Below are positions 17,490 through 26,366 of a stretch of DNA of 64,000 nt, piece by piece (positions within the stretch are counted from its first letter, which is position 1; each line of letters starts with the position of its first letter). Source of the stretch: Neobacillus niacini (GTDB lineage Bacteria; Bacillota; Bacilli; Bacillales; Cytobacillaceae); assembly GCF_023715785.1 (NCBI RefSeq), contig NZ_JAMBOX010000001.1:496001-560000 (forward strand), given 5' to 3'. The position numbers and the translations under genes were made by a program. Under the pieces are notes generated by a model that saw only the letters and a list, made by a program, of their open reading frames with translations, had not been told where the DNA came from and searched no databases.

Positions 17490-18692
17490 TTAAACTACTC
17501 TTTCAATAATCAGTGCCGTGCCAACTCCGGCGGCTCCGCTTATGGCGACAAGTCCACGCCTCTGATTGCGTCTTTCCAATTCGTCCAGCAACGTACAAAT
17601 GAGCATGCCTCCTGTTGCCCCAAGTGCATGTCCCATAGCAATTACTCCTCCGTTTGGGTTCAGCTGATCCCTCTCAAGGCCAAAATCACGTTGGAATTTG
17701 ATTACCGTCGCCGCAAAGGCTTCATTAAACTCAAACAAATCAATATCCTCGATTGTTAACCCGGCTTTTTTCAGAACCGCTTCTGCTGCCTTTTGTCCTC
17801 CGCCTAATAAGAAGGGGTGATCCGCCACGTTTGTAGAAGCTACGATTCTGGCTCGCGGTGTCAGCCCCAGCCTTTTTCCTTTTTCCTTCGAACCGATGAG
17901 AATCAGGGAGGCTCCGTCCGCTAAGGTAGGAGAATTCCCGGCATGATGGAGATGGGAGATTTCCTCGACATGCTGGAATTCCAGTTTGATTTGGCTCTTC
18001 ATGCCTCTTACATGTTTTTCGGAAAAAGAGGGCTTTAAAGCAGCTAATTTCTCCATGGTGGTATCTGGACGAATGAGCTCATCCTTGTCTAATAATTCTT
18101 TAGAATCGTGATCATAAACAGGGATTAATGAACGATCGAAAAAACCCTGCTGATAGGCATGTTCTGCCCGTTCATGCGATTCGAACGCATATTGGTCTAG
18201 GTCCTCGCGTGTAAATCCCGACAAAGATGCCATAAGATCAGCCGCTAGCCCCATATGGATAAAATTTGTTTTTGTCGCAACCTCGGGGTCAGAAAACCAC
18301 GAAGCTTCATCAGAAAACATCGGCACTCTTGAGGAAGACTCCACACCTCCGGCAATAACCAGCTCATCCATTCCTGCCTTCACCTTGGCAGCAGCAATCA
18401 AAACCGCATCCAACCCAGATGCACAATATCGATTGACCGTCATCCCGGGAATGGTATTCGGCAGTCCAGCAAACAAAGCTGCCACCTTGGCAATATTGCC
18501 CCCTTGTTCGCGAATTTGGGTCACACATCCCAAAACAATATCGTTCACTTCCTTCAAACTCAACTCATTCCTGGCCTCCAGCGCATGGAACAGCTGCGAC
18601 ACATAGTGGACAGGGGCCATTTCGCGCAATGATCCATTATTCTTCGTTGCTCCGCGGGGTGTCCGAATCGCATCATAAATATATGCCTCCAT
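17490..18692 (-). CDS. Thiolase family acetyl-CoA acyltransferase with altered C-terminal catalytic motif
   Basis: About 400 residues. ATG at 18692 follows GAGAGG; a GTG at 18716 is possible. The acylated cysteine is in VNRYCASGLDA (Cys90). The NEAFAAT and GHALGATGG motifs, including the catalytic His, are present. In ordinary thiolases the last motif is C-x-G-G-G-x-G, with a second catalytic Cys; here it reads ISGAAGVGTAL, so that Cys is Ser385. Biosynthetic or degradative thiolases form or split 3-ketoacyl-CoA. The change may alter the direction or substrate. The neighbours are a CoA ligase, thioesterase and oxygenase, consistent with chain shortening of a CoA-activated catabolite. Confidence 0.88.
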   Translation of the reverse strand: MEAYIYDAIRTPRGATKNNGSLREMAPVHYVSQLFHALEARNELSLKEVNDIVLGCVTQIREQGGNIAKVAALFAGLPNTIPGMTVNRYCASGLDAVLIAAAKVKAGMDELVIAGGVESSSRVPMFSDEASWFSDPEVATKTNFIHMGLAADLMASLSGFTREDLDQYAFESHERAEHAYQQGFFDRSLIPVYDHDSKELLDKDELIRPDTTMEKLAALKPSFSEKHVRGMKSQIKLEFQHVEEISHLHHAGNSPTLADGASLILIGSKEKGKRLGLTPRARIVASTNVADHPFLLGGGQKAAEAVLKKAGLTIEDIDLFEFNEAFAATVIKFQRDFGLERDQLNPNGGVIAMGHALGATGGMLICTLLDELERRNQRRGLVAISGAAGVGTALIIERVV

Positions 18693-18722
18693 CTTTTCCT
18701 CTCCCTCCTTTTTCACAAACCG

Positions 18723-20429
18723 TCATTCAGGAACGAGTTCGCCCTTCACCAGCTCACGGAGCTGATTCTTCATGATTTTCCCGACTGGATTTCTCGGCAG
18801 CTCCTTTAAGACTAGTAATCGTTCCGGTAATTTATAGGAAGCAATTTGCTTCTCCCGTAAAAAGGTCACGAGCTCCTCCAGTTTGATGTCGGCAGATTCC
18901 TTCGCCACGATACAAACACATACATTCTCTCCCATAATCGGATCCGGATAGGAAACAACCGCTACATCTGCGACTAGTGGATGGCCTTGGAGCAATCCTT
19001 CCAGCTCCTCAGGCGAAATCTTCAGCCCGCCGCGGTTAATCACATCCTTTACCCTGCCAACCACTCGATAATATTGATTTTGATCCCCGGTAATTTCAAA
19101 GAGATCTCCCGTACAAAAGAACCCGTCTTGATCGAATGCGACATGATTGAGTTCTTCTCCTTTCCAGTATCCGGAAAAGACACTGGCTCCTCTAATTCGC
19201 AACTCACCAGGATGATGAGATTCTGTAATTTCCTCTCCTGTCTCCGTATCCATGAGCTTGCTTTCTATTCTTTCGGAAATTCGATTGTCCCAACTGATCC
19301 CTTTCACGCCAAATCTCGGAAAATATTTCGCACGTCGATCCGGCTCGGGAATATCCGTTGGACTGCTTAAAAAGGCTGCCCCTTCGTTGGAGCCGAAGTA
19401 ATTGATAATATCCACCCCATGCTTTTCCTTCCAGCCGGATATCATCCATGCGGTCAAAGGTGCAGAGCCGGTCCCTACGACTCGTAAGGAAGAGATGTTC
19501 TTGCCGTTTAGGAAGGCTTCATTTTTTAGCATCATATTTAACAGCGCCGGTGGGATTAGGGTGTAGGTAATGTTCTCGTGCTCCACCTGCTGTAAAAACG
19601 ATGGTAAATCGAATGGGTGATGCAGCACGAGTTTTCCACCTGATAACAACCATGGAATCAGCATGCCGCCGATTCCGGCCATATTCACCATCGGAAAGGT
19701 TAACAAAATGTGGTCCTCGCCGGTCAACTGGGCAGCATCCACCGTCGCATAAGCGCTGATAAACCATTCATTATGACTTCTTGGTACACCCTTTGGTTTT
19801 CCCTCTGTTCCAGATGTCCAGCAAATCGTAAATATATCATCCGCCGTGACCGCAATTGTTTCACGGTAAGCTTTCAATCTCGTAAACTCTGATTTACTTT
19901 CGTCCCGCAGCGGAACCGTGCCACTAGAAACCTGATCCCCATATACAAACACATGTTGAACCGACGGGATTTGTTCTTTAATCTTGACATGCATGGAGGC
20001 ATATTCGCGGTTATTTATTTTATCCATCGTTATAACCGCTTTTGCTCCTAACAATTCCAGCTGCCGGGAGCATTCGTATTCGCGGAATTGAATTGGAAAA
20101 GGACTTGAGATTGCCCCTACTCGCAAAACGGCCAAATATGTGATGACCAGTTCTACAATATTCGGCAATTGAATCGCCACAATATCATCCTTGCCAATGC
20201 CATTTTCAAGAAGGATTTCTGCTACCGTGTTCACTCTTTGCTCCAACTCTTTATAGGTCAGGCGCAGCGTCGAACCGCCGCATAGTGCCGGACGGTTAAT
20301 CGGATCGACAACCGCAGTTTTGTCCGGACATTGTTCCACAAGCTGAAGAAAATAATCCTCGATGGTCGCAGTTCCCCACCAGCCTTTTTCCACATATTCC
20401 TTTATTCGCGCCTCTGATGATGGAATCAT
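18723..20429 (-). CDS. AMP-dependent acyl-CoA synthetase/ligase
   Basis: 568 residues, full length for the ANL superfamily. The P-loop-like motif is ICWTSGTEGKPKGVPRSH. The core has NYFGSNEGAAF, FCTGDLFE and GRVKDVINRGGLKISPEELE, and the C-terminal lysine is in RNPVGKIMK. It should activate a carboxylic acid with ATP and CoA. Among known families it looks closest to cyclohexane-carboxylate or dihydroxybenzoate ligases, but that is a soft impression. The gene begins about 50 bases after the dioxygenase gene, and a CCTGGG...CCCAGG hairpin (about 20462-20480) lies between them. In the operon it probably activates the acid made after oxygenase cleavage. Confidence 0.9.
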   Translation of the reverse strand: MIPSSEARIKEYVEKGWWGTATIEDYFLQLVEQCPDKTAVVDPINRPALCGGSTLRLTYKELEQRVNTVAEILLENGIGKDDIVAIQLPNIVELVITYLAVLRVGAISSPFPIQFREYECSRQLELLGAKAVITMDKINNREYASMHVKIKEQIPSVQHVFVYGDQVSSGTVPLRDESKSEFTRLKAYRETIAVTADDIFTICWTSGTEGKPKGVPRSHNEWFISAYATVDAAQLTGEDHILLTFPMVNMAGIGGMLIPWLLSGGKLVLHHPFDLPSFLQQVEHENITYTLIPPALLNMMLKNEAFLNGKNISSLRVVGTGSAPLTAWMISGWKEKHGVDIINYFGSNEGAAFLSSPTDIPEPDRRAKYFPRFGVKGISWDNRISERIESKLMDTETGEEITESHHPGELRIRGASVFSGYWKGEELNHVAFDQDGFFCTGDLFEITGDQNQYYRVVGRVKDVINRGGLKISPEELEGLLQGHPLVADVAVVSYPDPIMGENVCVCIVAKESADIKLEELVTFLREKQIASYKLPERLLVLKELPRNPVGKIMKNQLRELVKGELVPE

Positions 20430-20461
20430 AAATTTACCATCCTCCTATTTTTCATTTTGTT

Positions 20462-20480
20462 CCTGGGGGCTTATCCCAGG
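20462..20480 (-). other. Intra-operon hairpin between dioxygenase and ligase genes
   Basis: CCTGGG and CCCAGG flank a short loop just after the dioxygenase stop codon. There is no T run, so it may be a processing or stability element rather than a terminator. Confidence 0.4.
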
Positions 20481-21899
20481 TTACGCAAAAAGCTTGTTAC
20501 CGTTGATCCAGGTGGCATGGAATCCCATTGGAATTTTCTGCGGGATTTCAAGTCTGGCAATTGGGCCCAGTTCAAACTGCGCCGCATCCATGATAATGAG
20601 TTCCGATTTATCCTCTCGCTCATCATAAACATACGTTACAAAATAACCATCATCCTCGTTTTTGGCATTAGGTTTTGGTGCATAGGCTCCCTCATTGCCA
20701 TAACGCCCTTCTCCAAACATATATTTAAGTGATTTCCCCGTCCACGTATCATATTTGACAACCCCGTTAAACTTCATTGTTTCACTGGAATCGATATGAA
20801 CATTGTAAGAAAAGCGCGATTTCTGCCCAATATAATCAAGATTGATCACCGGAAACTCCGTGTTCATATCACATAACTCGCCCTCTTTCACTTGCCCTGT
20901 TTTCAAATTAAAACGCCAGTAATGGAGCTGTGCATCGAGACGTAGAAAGGCTAGCATTCTCTCAATTGGCCCCCCCTCCTTTGAACTAGGAGGCATAGGC
21001 TCTTTGACCCGGCATCCCGTTAATACAATCTCCTCTCCCTCTTCCCATGCATTAATCACATGGTAAATATAGCAAGGACTTGCTTCAAACCAGCGAATCG
21101 TATCAGCTCCGCCATAGCGTGGGATAATCCCGAAGCGGCTTGGCAGATCTCGGAAAAATTTAACACTGTATCTTCCTAATTTTGCTGATTCAGGGTCGTT
21201 AAATAACGGCAGATCCATCAAAATGGAATAATTTTTCGTAATGGCCATATCATGCGGCAGCCGAGGTCCCGGAAGCTCAATCGGGGCAAAATGCGTCAAC
21301 TCACCTGCCGCAGAAGCCACGCCATACATCATGTACGGGTACACATTTCCATAGTCAAAAAAGATGAATTCCCCCGTTGCTTCATCCACTTTCGAATGGG
21401 CGGAAATATTGCACGTCAGTTTCCCGCCAAAATCTTCTACTCCAATAGTCTCCAACGTCCTGGCATCGACTTTATAAGGCTGGCCTGACCGATACCAAAG
21501 AGTCAGCAAATTATTGTTGTGAAAGACCACATCCGTATTGGAGGTATTTTTTTCTTTTTCGAAAAATGGGTTTTGTTTTTTATTTTCCATTAACCCTGCC
21601 CAGATTGCTTTTCCTTCGATGGCTTCATGCTGGAAAGCCTTGGTCTGGATATAACGGTTGCGATAGCTGACTTTTCCATTTTCAAAATACACCGCATGAA
21701 GCATCCCATCACCATCAAACCAATGATAACGGCCCTTCGGCTCATGCTTGGGATTAGGGCCATTTCGCACGTAAGCCCCATAAATATCCACTGGTACCTT
21801 TCCCTCTATGACTTTCAGCTCATCCACATAAATTTCATCTTTAATGGGGCTATACAGGCTATCGGTATTATATGGATTTCGATACGTTGTCTCGATCAT
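20481..21899 (-). CDS. Carotenoid oxygenase family (RPE65-like) dioxygenase
   Basis: About 472 residues. The start at 21899 overlaps the upstream gene's stop as ATGA and follows AGGGAGG, giving translational coupling. The iron ligands of the seven-bladed propeller are all visible: His168 (NISAHSKVD), His216 (RLPHDMAI), His280 (CYIYHVINAWE) and His461 (GFHATW). The early RNGPNP block is also typical. The family cleaves C=C bonds with O2 in carotenoids, apocarotenoids, stilbenes or isoeugenol-type phenylpropenes. The downstream CoA ligase, thiolase and thioesterase suggest a cleavage product oxidised to an acid and degraded. Substrate cannot be assigned from sequence. Confidence 0.92.
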   Translation of the reverse strand: MIETTYRNPYNTDSLYSPIKDEIYVDELKVIEGKVPVDIYGAYVRNGPNPKHEPKGRYHWFDGDGMLHAVYFENGKVSYRNRYIQTKAFQHEAIEGKAIWAGLMENKKQNPFFEKEKNTSNTDVVFHNNNLLTLWYRSGQPYKVDARTLETIGVEDFGGKLTCNISAHSKVDEATGEFIFFDYGNVYPYMMYGVASAAGELTHFAPIELPGPRLPHDMAITKNYSILMDLPLFNDPESAKLGRYSVKFFRDLPSRFGIIPRYGGADTIRWFEASPCYIYHVINAWEEGEEIVLTGCRVKEPMPPSSKEGGPIERMLAFLRLDAQLHYWRFNLKTGQVKEGELCDMNTEFPVINLDYIGQKSRFSYNVHIDSSETMKFNGVVKYDTWTGKSLKYMFGEGRYGNEGAYAPKPNAKNEDDGYFVTYVYDEREDKSELIIMDAAQFELGPIARLEIPQKIPMGFHATWINGNKLFA

Positions 21900-22906
21900 A
21901 GTTTCAATTCCTCCCTTTCTCCGCTTTCCGCTTGCAGCCATTCATTTGGTTGAAGAATATCTGAATAGGCCTTCCTGTATTCCTGTTTGAGCTCTTCAAT
22001 GATTTCTCCTGCCGGTTGTATATTTCCAATCGTACCCACGCCATGCCCGGCTGACCAGATATCTCTCCAAGCTTTTGTATCTCCATGCGGATTGTCAAAG
22101 TTAATTTCTTTTTTAGCAGATAAATTGTTTACATCAATTCCAGCTCTTTCAATACTTGGCCGGAGCATATTCGCATATACACCGGTGAAGGCATTGGTCT
22201 GGATTAAGTCCTCATGCGTGGCGTCAACGAGCATCTCCTTATATTCTGGGTTCGCCATGCTCTCGCTGGCAGCAATAAACTTAGTCCCCATGTACACGAG
22301 ATCGGCTCCTAATGCCTGGGCCGCCACTATGCTTTTTCCTGTAGAAATGCCTCCTGCCAGCACAATCAGTCCATCCCAAAATTCCCGAACGGCATCGACA
22401 AATGCAAAGCCAGTCACAGATCCGGTATGGCCTCCTGCCCCAGCACTTACCAAAACCAACCCATCAACCCCCGCTTGGGCTGCTTTTTTGGCGTATTTGA
22501 CGGAATTTACATCCGCAAACACAAGCCCCCCGTAGGAATGAACGGTTTCAATCACTGGGATTGGGCTCCCTAATGCAGTGATGACGATTGGCGGTTTAAA
22601 TTTTTTAAGTAACGCAAGCTCTTCCTGCAGGCGCTTATAACTTCGATGGGCAACGATATTGGCTGCCCAAGGGGCCACCTTTTTATTTGGATTCCTTTCT
22701 TTGTACGCCTTTAATTCCGTTGTCAGACGGTTCATCCATTCCTCCAGAATTTCGATAGTACGAGCGTTCGGTGCAGGGAAAGAACCAATCACACCATTTT
22801 TACAACAACTTAAGACAAGCTCCGGTCCTGATACAAGAAACATCGGGGCGGCAATAACCGGCAATGCCGTGGTTTCAGTTAACCACTTGGGCAACCTTTG
22901 ACTCAT
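21896..22906 (-). CDS. Nitronate monooxygenase family flavoenzyme
   Basis: About 336 residues. ATG at 22906 follows AAAGGAG; the TTG six bases upstream is less likely. The FMN-binding TIM-barrel blocks are PVIAAPMFLVSGPELV at the N-terminus, VLVSAGAGGHTGS (the GGHxG motif with the family's His), IVLAGGISTGKS and ADLVYMGTKFIA. Members oxidise alkyl nitronates or act as enoyl reductases. It is the first gene after the sigma-54 promoter and is coupled to the dioxygenase gene. Given the company, it may be a flavin-dependent oxidase or reductase for the pathway substrate rather than a true nitroalkane enzyme. Confidence 0.88.
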   Translation of the reverse strand: MSQRLPKWLTETTALPVIAAPMFLVSGPELVLSCCKNGVIGSFPAPNARTIEILEEWMNRLTTELKAYKERNPNKKVAPWAANIVAHRSYKRLQEELALLKKFKPPIVITALGSPIPVIETVHSYGGLVFADVNSVKYAKKAAQAGVDGLVLVSAGAGGHTGSVTGFAFVDAVREFWDGLIVLAGGISTGKSIVAAQALGADLVYMGTKFIAASESMANPEYKEMLVDATHEDLIQTNAFTGVYANMLRPSIERAGIDVNNLSAKKEINFDNPHGDTKAWRDIWSAGHGVGTIGNIQPAGEIIEELKQEYRKAYSDILQPNEWLQAESGEREELKL

Positions 22907-22967
22907 ATACAACGACTCCTTTTCTCAAGATTAGCCATTTTCTGAAATGGTTCTTGCAAGTTATTAA

Positions 22968-22984
22968 TGCAAGTACCGTGCCAA
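22968..22984 (-). promoter_or_regulatory. Sigma-54 (-24/-12) promoter of the catabolic operon
   Basis: Read on the minus strand the site is TTGGCACGGTACTTGCA, matching the TGGCAC-N5-TTGCA consensus. It lies about 60 bases upstream of the nitronate monooxygenase start and faces away from the sigma-54 activator gene. Confidence 0.9.
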
Positions 22985-23044
22985 TAGTAATAATTCGCCG
23001 AATAATTAAATTATTTTGAATTTATAAAGGGAATTCACAGACAA

Positions 23045-23084
23045 TTGATGAATATTATAATCAATCGATGAATTTATTCATCAA
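23045..23084. promoter_or_regulatory. Candidate activator-binding sites (UAS)
   Basis: TTGATGAAT (23045-23053) is followed two helical turns later by an inverted pair, GATGAAT (23067-23073) and ATTCATC (23076-23082). They lie 60-115 bases upstream of the minus-strand sigma-54 promoter and just before the activator gene, where an enhancer and autoregulatory site would be expected. Confidence 0.6.
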
Positions 23085-23108
23085 TTTCGATGTAAGGAGG
23101 GTTTCAGT

Positions 23109-24443
23109 ATGCTCAATTTATACAAGCAGGTGTTTGATTCTACCTTTGACGGCTTATGTATCATCGATGCCAACGGATATGGCATCGCCATCAATAAGGC
23201 TGCTTGCAGAATTTGTTCCTTTTCAGAGTCGGAATTTGTAGGGGGAAATGTAAAAGAGGCAGTAAAAAATGGCATTATCAGCACGTCTATTTCTCAAACC
23301 GTGCTGAAGGCCAAAAAGCCGATTACACAAGTAGTTAATATAAGAGGAACGGATGTGTTAATTACTGGAAGCCCGATTAAAAATGAAAAAAATCATATTA
23401 CGCATGTGGTGTTAAATATTCGCGATATTGGAGAATTAAACAACCTTAAGATCGACCAATTACTCTCCATCGCACTGAAAAGAAAGCATCATTTTAGCGA
23501 TAGCATGAAGGTTCATGAAGAGTTCCAGATTGATGAAGAGGTCATTGCTAAGAGCCCTTCCTTCCGCCGTATTCTTTCCATCTGCGCTAAAATCGCACGT
23601 GTCGATACAACTGTACTCATTTATGGTGAATCGGGGACCGGCAAAGAGGTGGTGTTAAATTCCATTCACAGGCTCAGCAACCGCTCCAACAAGCCGCTAA
23701 TCAAGGTGAATTGCGCGGCCATTCCCCACAATCTGCTGGAATCTGAGCTTTTTGGCTACGAAAAGGGAGCCTTTACAGGGGCGGACAGCCGTGGGAAACC
23801 TGGGTTATTTGAACAGGCAGACGGTGGAACCATCTTTCTTGATGAAATTGGCGATATGCCACTCGATTTGCAGGTCAAGCTCCTGAGGGTGCTGCAAGAT
23901 TTTGAGATTACCAGAATCGGCGGAAGAAAAAGCATTAAAATCAATGTCAGAGTGGTATCGGCCACCAATAAAAACCTAGAACGGCTTGTGGCAGATGGCC
24001 AATTCAGACAAGATTTATTTTATCGCTTAAATATCGTACCAATCCATATTCCGCCATTGCGGGAAAGAATCGAAGATATTGCACCCCTGGCCTACCATTT
24101 CCTGCAAAAGACCAATAAAAAATATGGATTAACCAAGAGATTTGCCGATGGGACGCTCCATTTATTTGAAGAACACAAATGGCCGGGCAATATTCGCGAG
24201 ATGGAAAATTTAATTGAGCGGTTAGTCGTGACCATCGATCACGAAGAAATTCAATGGGCCGATCTTCCATTCGTTCACCCGTCTGAAGGCACTCCGCTTC
24301 AACGGCCCTTGAAAAAAATTCTGCAAGAATTGGAGAAAAAAATCATCATGGAAAAATTAGAAGAATTCAAAACAACCCGTAAGACAGCTGAAGTCCTAGG
24401 CATTAGCCAATCCGCACTGGTCAAGAAGCTGAAACGGTTATAA
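23109..24443 (+). CDS. Sigma-54-dependent transcriptional activator (PAS, AAA+, Fis-type HTH)
   Basis: 444 residues. ATG follows AAGGAGGG. A PAS domain spans about 5-110 (DSTFDGLCIIDANGYGIAIN). The AAA+ domain has Walker A GESGTGKE, the sigma-54 contact loop GAFTGAD, Walker B FLDEIGD and the sensor region VVSATNKNL. The C-terminal Fis-type helix-turn-helix ends RKTAEVLGISQSALVKKLKR. It resembles RocR, AcoR and BkdR-type regulators. The protein should sense a small ligand through PAS and open sigma-54 holoenzyme at the promoters at 22968-22984 and 24513-24529. It lies between the two regulated arms. Confidence 0.95.
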   Translation: MLNLYKQVFDSTFDGLCIIDANGYGIAINKAACRICSFSESEFVGGNVKEAVKNGIISTSISQTVLKAKKPITQVVNIRGTDVLITGSPIKNEKNHITHVVLNIRDIGELNNLKIDQLLSIALKRKHHFSDSMKVHEEFQIDEEVIAKSPSFRRILSICAKIARVDTTVLIYGESGTGKEVVLNSIHRLSNRSNKPLIKVNCAAIPHNLLESELFGYEKGAFTGADSRGKPGLFEQADGGTIFLDEIGDMPLDLQVKLLRVLQDFEITRIGGRKSIKINVRVVSATNKNLERLVADGQFRQDLFYRLNIVPIHIPPLRERIEDIAPLAYHFLQKTNKKYGLTKRFADGTLHLFEEHKWPGNIREMENLIERLVVTIDHEEIQWADLPFVHPSEGTPLQRPLKKILQELEKKIIMEKLEEFKTTRKTAEVLGISQSALVKKLKRL

Positions 24444-24512
24444 CTTAGTGGCCACCTTGTGTTCAAGAATATCTACGCACGGGAGACGGGAGACGGACCG
24501 CTTCATAAATTT

Positions 24513-24529
24513 TTGGCATAAAAATTGCA
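24513..24529 (+). promoter_or_regulatory. Sigma-54 (-24/-12) promoter of the SCP2-type thiolase gene
   Basis: TTGGCATAAAAATTGCA matches the -24 GG and -12 GC spacing. It lies 45 bases before the thiolase start and immediately after the activator gene. Confidence 0.88.
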
Positions 24530-24574
24530 TCTCTTATTTGCAGGAACTATTTTTTTATAAGGGGGCAGTAAAGC

Positions 24575-25807
24575 ATGAACACGTCGAAGGTTTATGTACT
24601 AGGCGGATATCAAACCGATTTTTCAAAAAATTGGGCGCGAGAAGGAAAGGACATCTTTGATCTATTAAAGTCCAGTGTCGAGGGGGCACTGCAGACGACA
24701 AACATTGATCCAAGTGAAGTGGACGTTTGCCATATAGGGAATTTTATCGGTGAGCTTGGGAGTAACCAAGGGCAGCTGGGCGGATTATTTGCGTCCATTC
24801 ACCCCGCTTTCTCCGGTGTTCCGGCAAGCCGGCACGAGGCAGCTTGTGCATCAGGCAGTATTGCCATCCTGGCAGCAGCAGCCGAAATTGAAGCTGGCCG
24901 TTATAATTTAGCGTGTGTAACAGGAGTAGAATTGCTGCGAAATGTATCGGGTGAACAGGCAGCCAATAACTTAGGGGTCGCCTGTTGGACAGGGCGGGAG
25001 GCACAGGACGCCACCTATCCTTGGCCTTATTTATTTGACCAGTTAATCAATGTGTATGACGAGCGTTACGGCATTCGTTACGAACACCTGGCTGAAATTG
25101 CAAAAATAAATTATGCCAATGCAAAGCGAAACCCAAATGCCCAAACACGAAACTGGCAATTCAATGAATATAGTTTTCTTGAAAATGATGAACATAACCA
25201 TGTGATTGAAGGCCGTGTCCGCCGCCAAGATTGCGGCCAGGTCACCGATGGCGGGGCCACCATCTTTCTCGCTTCCGAGAATTATGCAAAGATGTATGCC
25301 GAGCGCCATCAGCTGGCATTAGAAAACATCCCGGTCATTAAAGGCTGGGGCCATAAAACAGCACCCATGCTGCTCGAAGATAAGATAAGGGAAAGTGCCC
25401 AGAATCGATATGTGTTTCCACATGTCCGTAAGGCCATCGAGGACATGTTTGCCAGAGCAGGGCTGAGCGGCGTCAATGACATCGACGCAATTGAAACACA
25501 TGACTGCTTTTCTATTACCGAATATATGGCCATCGACCATTTCGGTATAACCGAACCCGGTGAAAACTGGAAAGCGATCGAATCAGGGGACATTGCCTTG
25601 GGCGGACGAATCCCCATCAATCCAAGCGGGGGCTTAATCGGATTAGGGCACCCAGTCGGTGCAACAGGAATACGTATGGTGCTTGATGCCTACAAACAGG
25701 TCACCGGCATAGCGGAAAACTACCAAGTAAAAGATGCAACAAATGTTGCCACCTTAAACATCGGCGGGAGCTCAACAACCACAGTTTGTTTTGTGATCGG
25801 CAGATAA
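24575..25807 (+). CDS. SCP2-type thiolase / acetyl-CoA acetyltransferase
   Basis: 410 residues. AAGGGGGC precedes the ATG. The nucleophilic Cys is in HEAACASGS. The SCP2-thiolase hallmark is the HDCF element in IETHDCFSITE, and LIGLGHPVGATGIRM follows. SCP2-type members cleave or form branched or sterol-type 3-ketoacyl-CoAs. The gene has its own sigma-54 promoter and is the only gene of the plus-strand arm. With the other thiolase on the opposite arm, it suggests that two different thiolytic steps are used on the same substrate class. Confidence 0.9.
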   Translation: MNTSKVYVLGGYQTDFSKNWAREGKDIFDLLKSSVEGALQTTNIDPSEVDVCHIGNFIGELGSNQGQLGGLFASIHPAFSGVPASRHEAACASGSIAILAAAAEIEAGRYNLACVTGVELLRNVSGEQAANNLGVACWTGREAQDATYPWPYLFDQLINVYDERYGIRYEHLAEIAKINYANAKRNPNAQTRNWQFNEYSFLENDEHNHVIEGRVRRQDCGQVTDGGATIFLASENYAKMYAERHQLALENIPVIKGWGHKTAPMLLEDKIRESAQNRYVFPHVRKAIEDMFARAGLSGVNDIDAIETHDCFSITEYMAIDHFGITEPGENWKAIESGDIALGGRIPINPSGGLIGLGHPVGATGIRMVLDAYKQVTGIAENYQVKDATNVATLNIGGSSTTTVCFVIGR

Positions 25808-25830
25808 AAGCGGGATTTCACGTTCCCTAT

Positions 25831-26152
25831 TCCGCCTAAAATTTTGTCATCCAACCAAACGTATGTCTAGTTTATGCCCGAACATTACTCCCATCTGGAT
25901 TTATACAAGATCTGGCAGAGGAATGTCAAAATAATCCATCATTGAGTAACCAGTAATACTTAAAACAAGCGGAAGTTTTCCGGTTAAACTGCTGAATAGA
26001 GCTCGGTTCAGGGTATATAAGCGGATTTTTTCCGATTAAGCAAAGCAAAATTACCTTTTTTCACGTTTTTCGAGTCAATAGTCGGAATCTTTCCGTCTAT
26101 TTAGGCTATTTTCTGTGCCAATCCCTAATTAAGAGAAATTTCTCCGCTTATT
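25831..26152. repeat. Intergenic repeats of families R1 and R2
   Basis: A copy of R1 (about 25831-25965) starts ATTCCGCCTAAAATTTTGTC and contains CCAAACGTATGTCTAGTTT. It is followed by an R2 segment (about 26012-26152) with GCGGATTTTTTCCGATTA, CGGAATCTTTCCGTCTAT and AATTTCTCCGCTTATTTA. They fill the gap between the thiolase gene and the sirtuin-operon terminator. Confidence 0.65.
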
Positions 26153-26223
26153 TATCAAACTCGCTTTAGCGCCTCATGAACTTGTACAATTTACAGGTGC
26201 TTTAATGAAAAAAAGAAAATTTT

Positions 26224-26255
26224 AAAAAGGCTTAAAGATATCTCTAAGCCTTTTT
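26224..26255. terminator. Bidirectional intrinsic terminator
   Basis: AAAAAGGCTTA (26224-26234) pairs with TAAGCCTTTTT (26245-26255), with T runs in both directions. It closes the minus-strand sirtuin operon. Confidence 0.85.
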
Positions 26256-26366
26256 GACTGTGAATTTATGTGATTAGCTATTTGATTCGGTCTGTGATTG
26301 CCGTTTTGTACCTCACAAGTAAACCCGTTAGAAACATGGGCACGGTTCCCGTTCTTCTCCCCCAGG

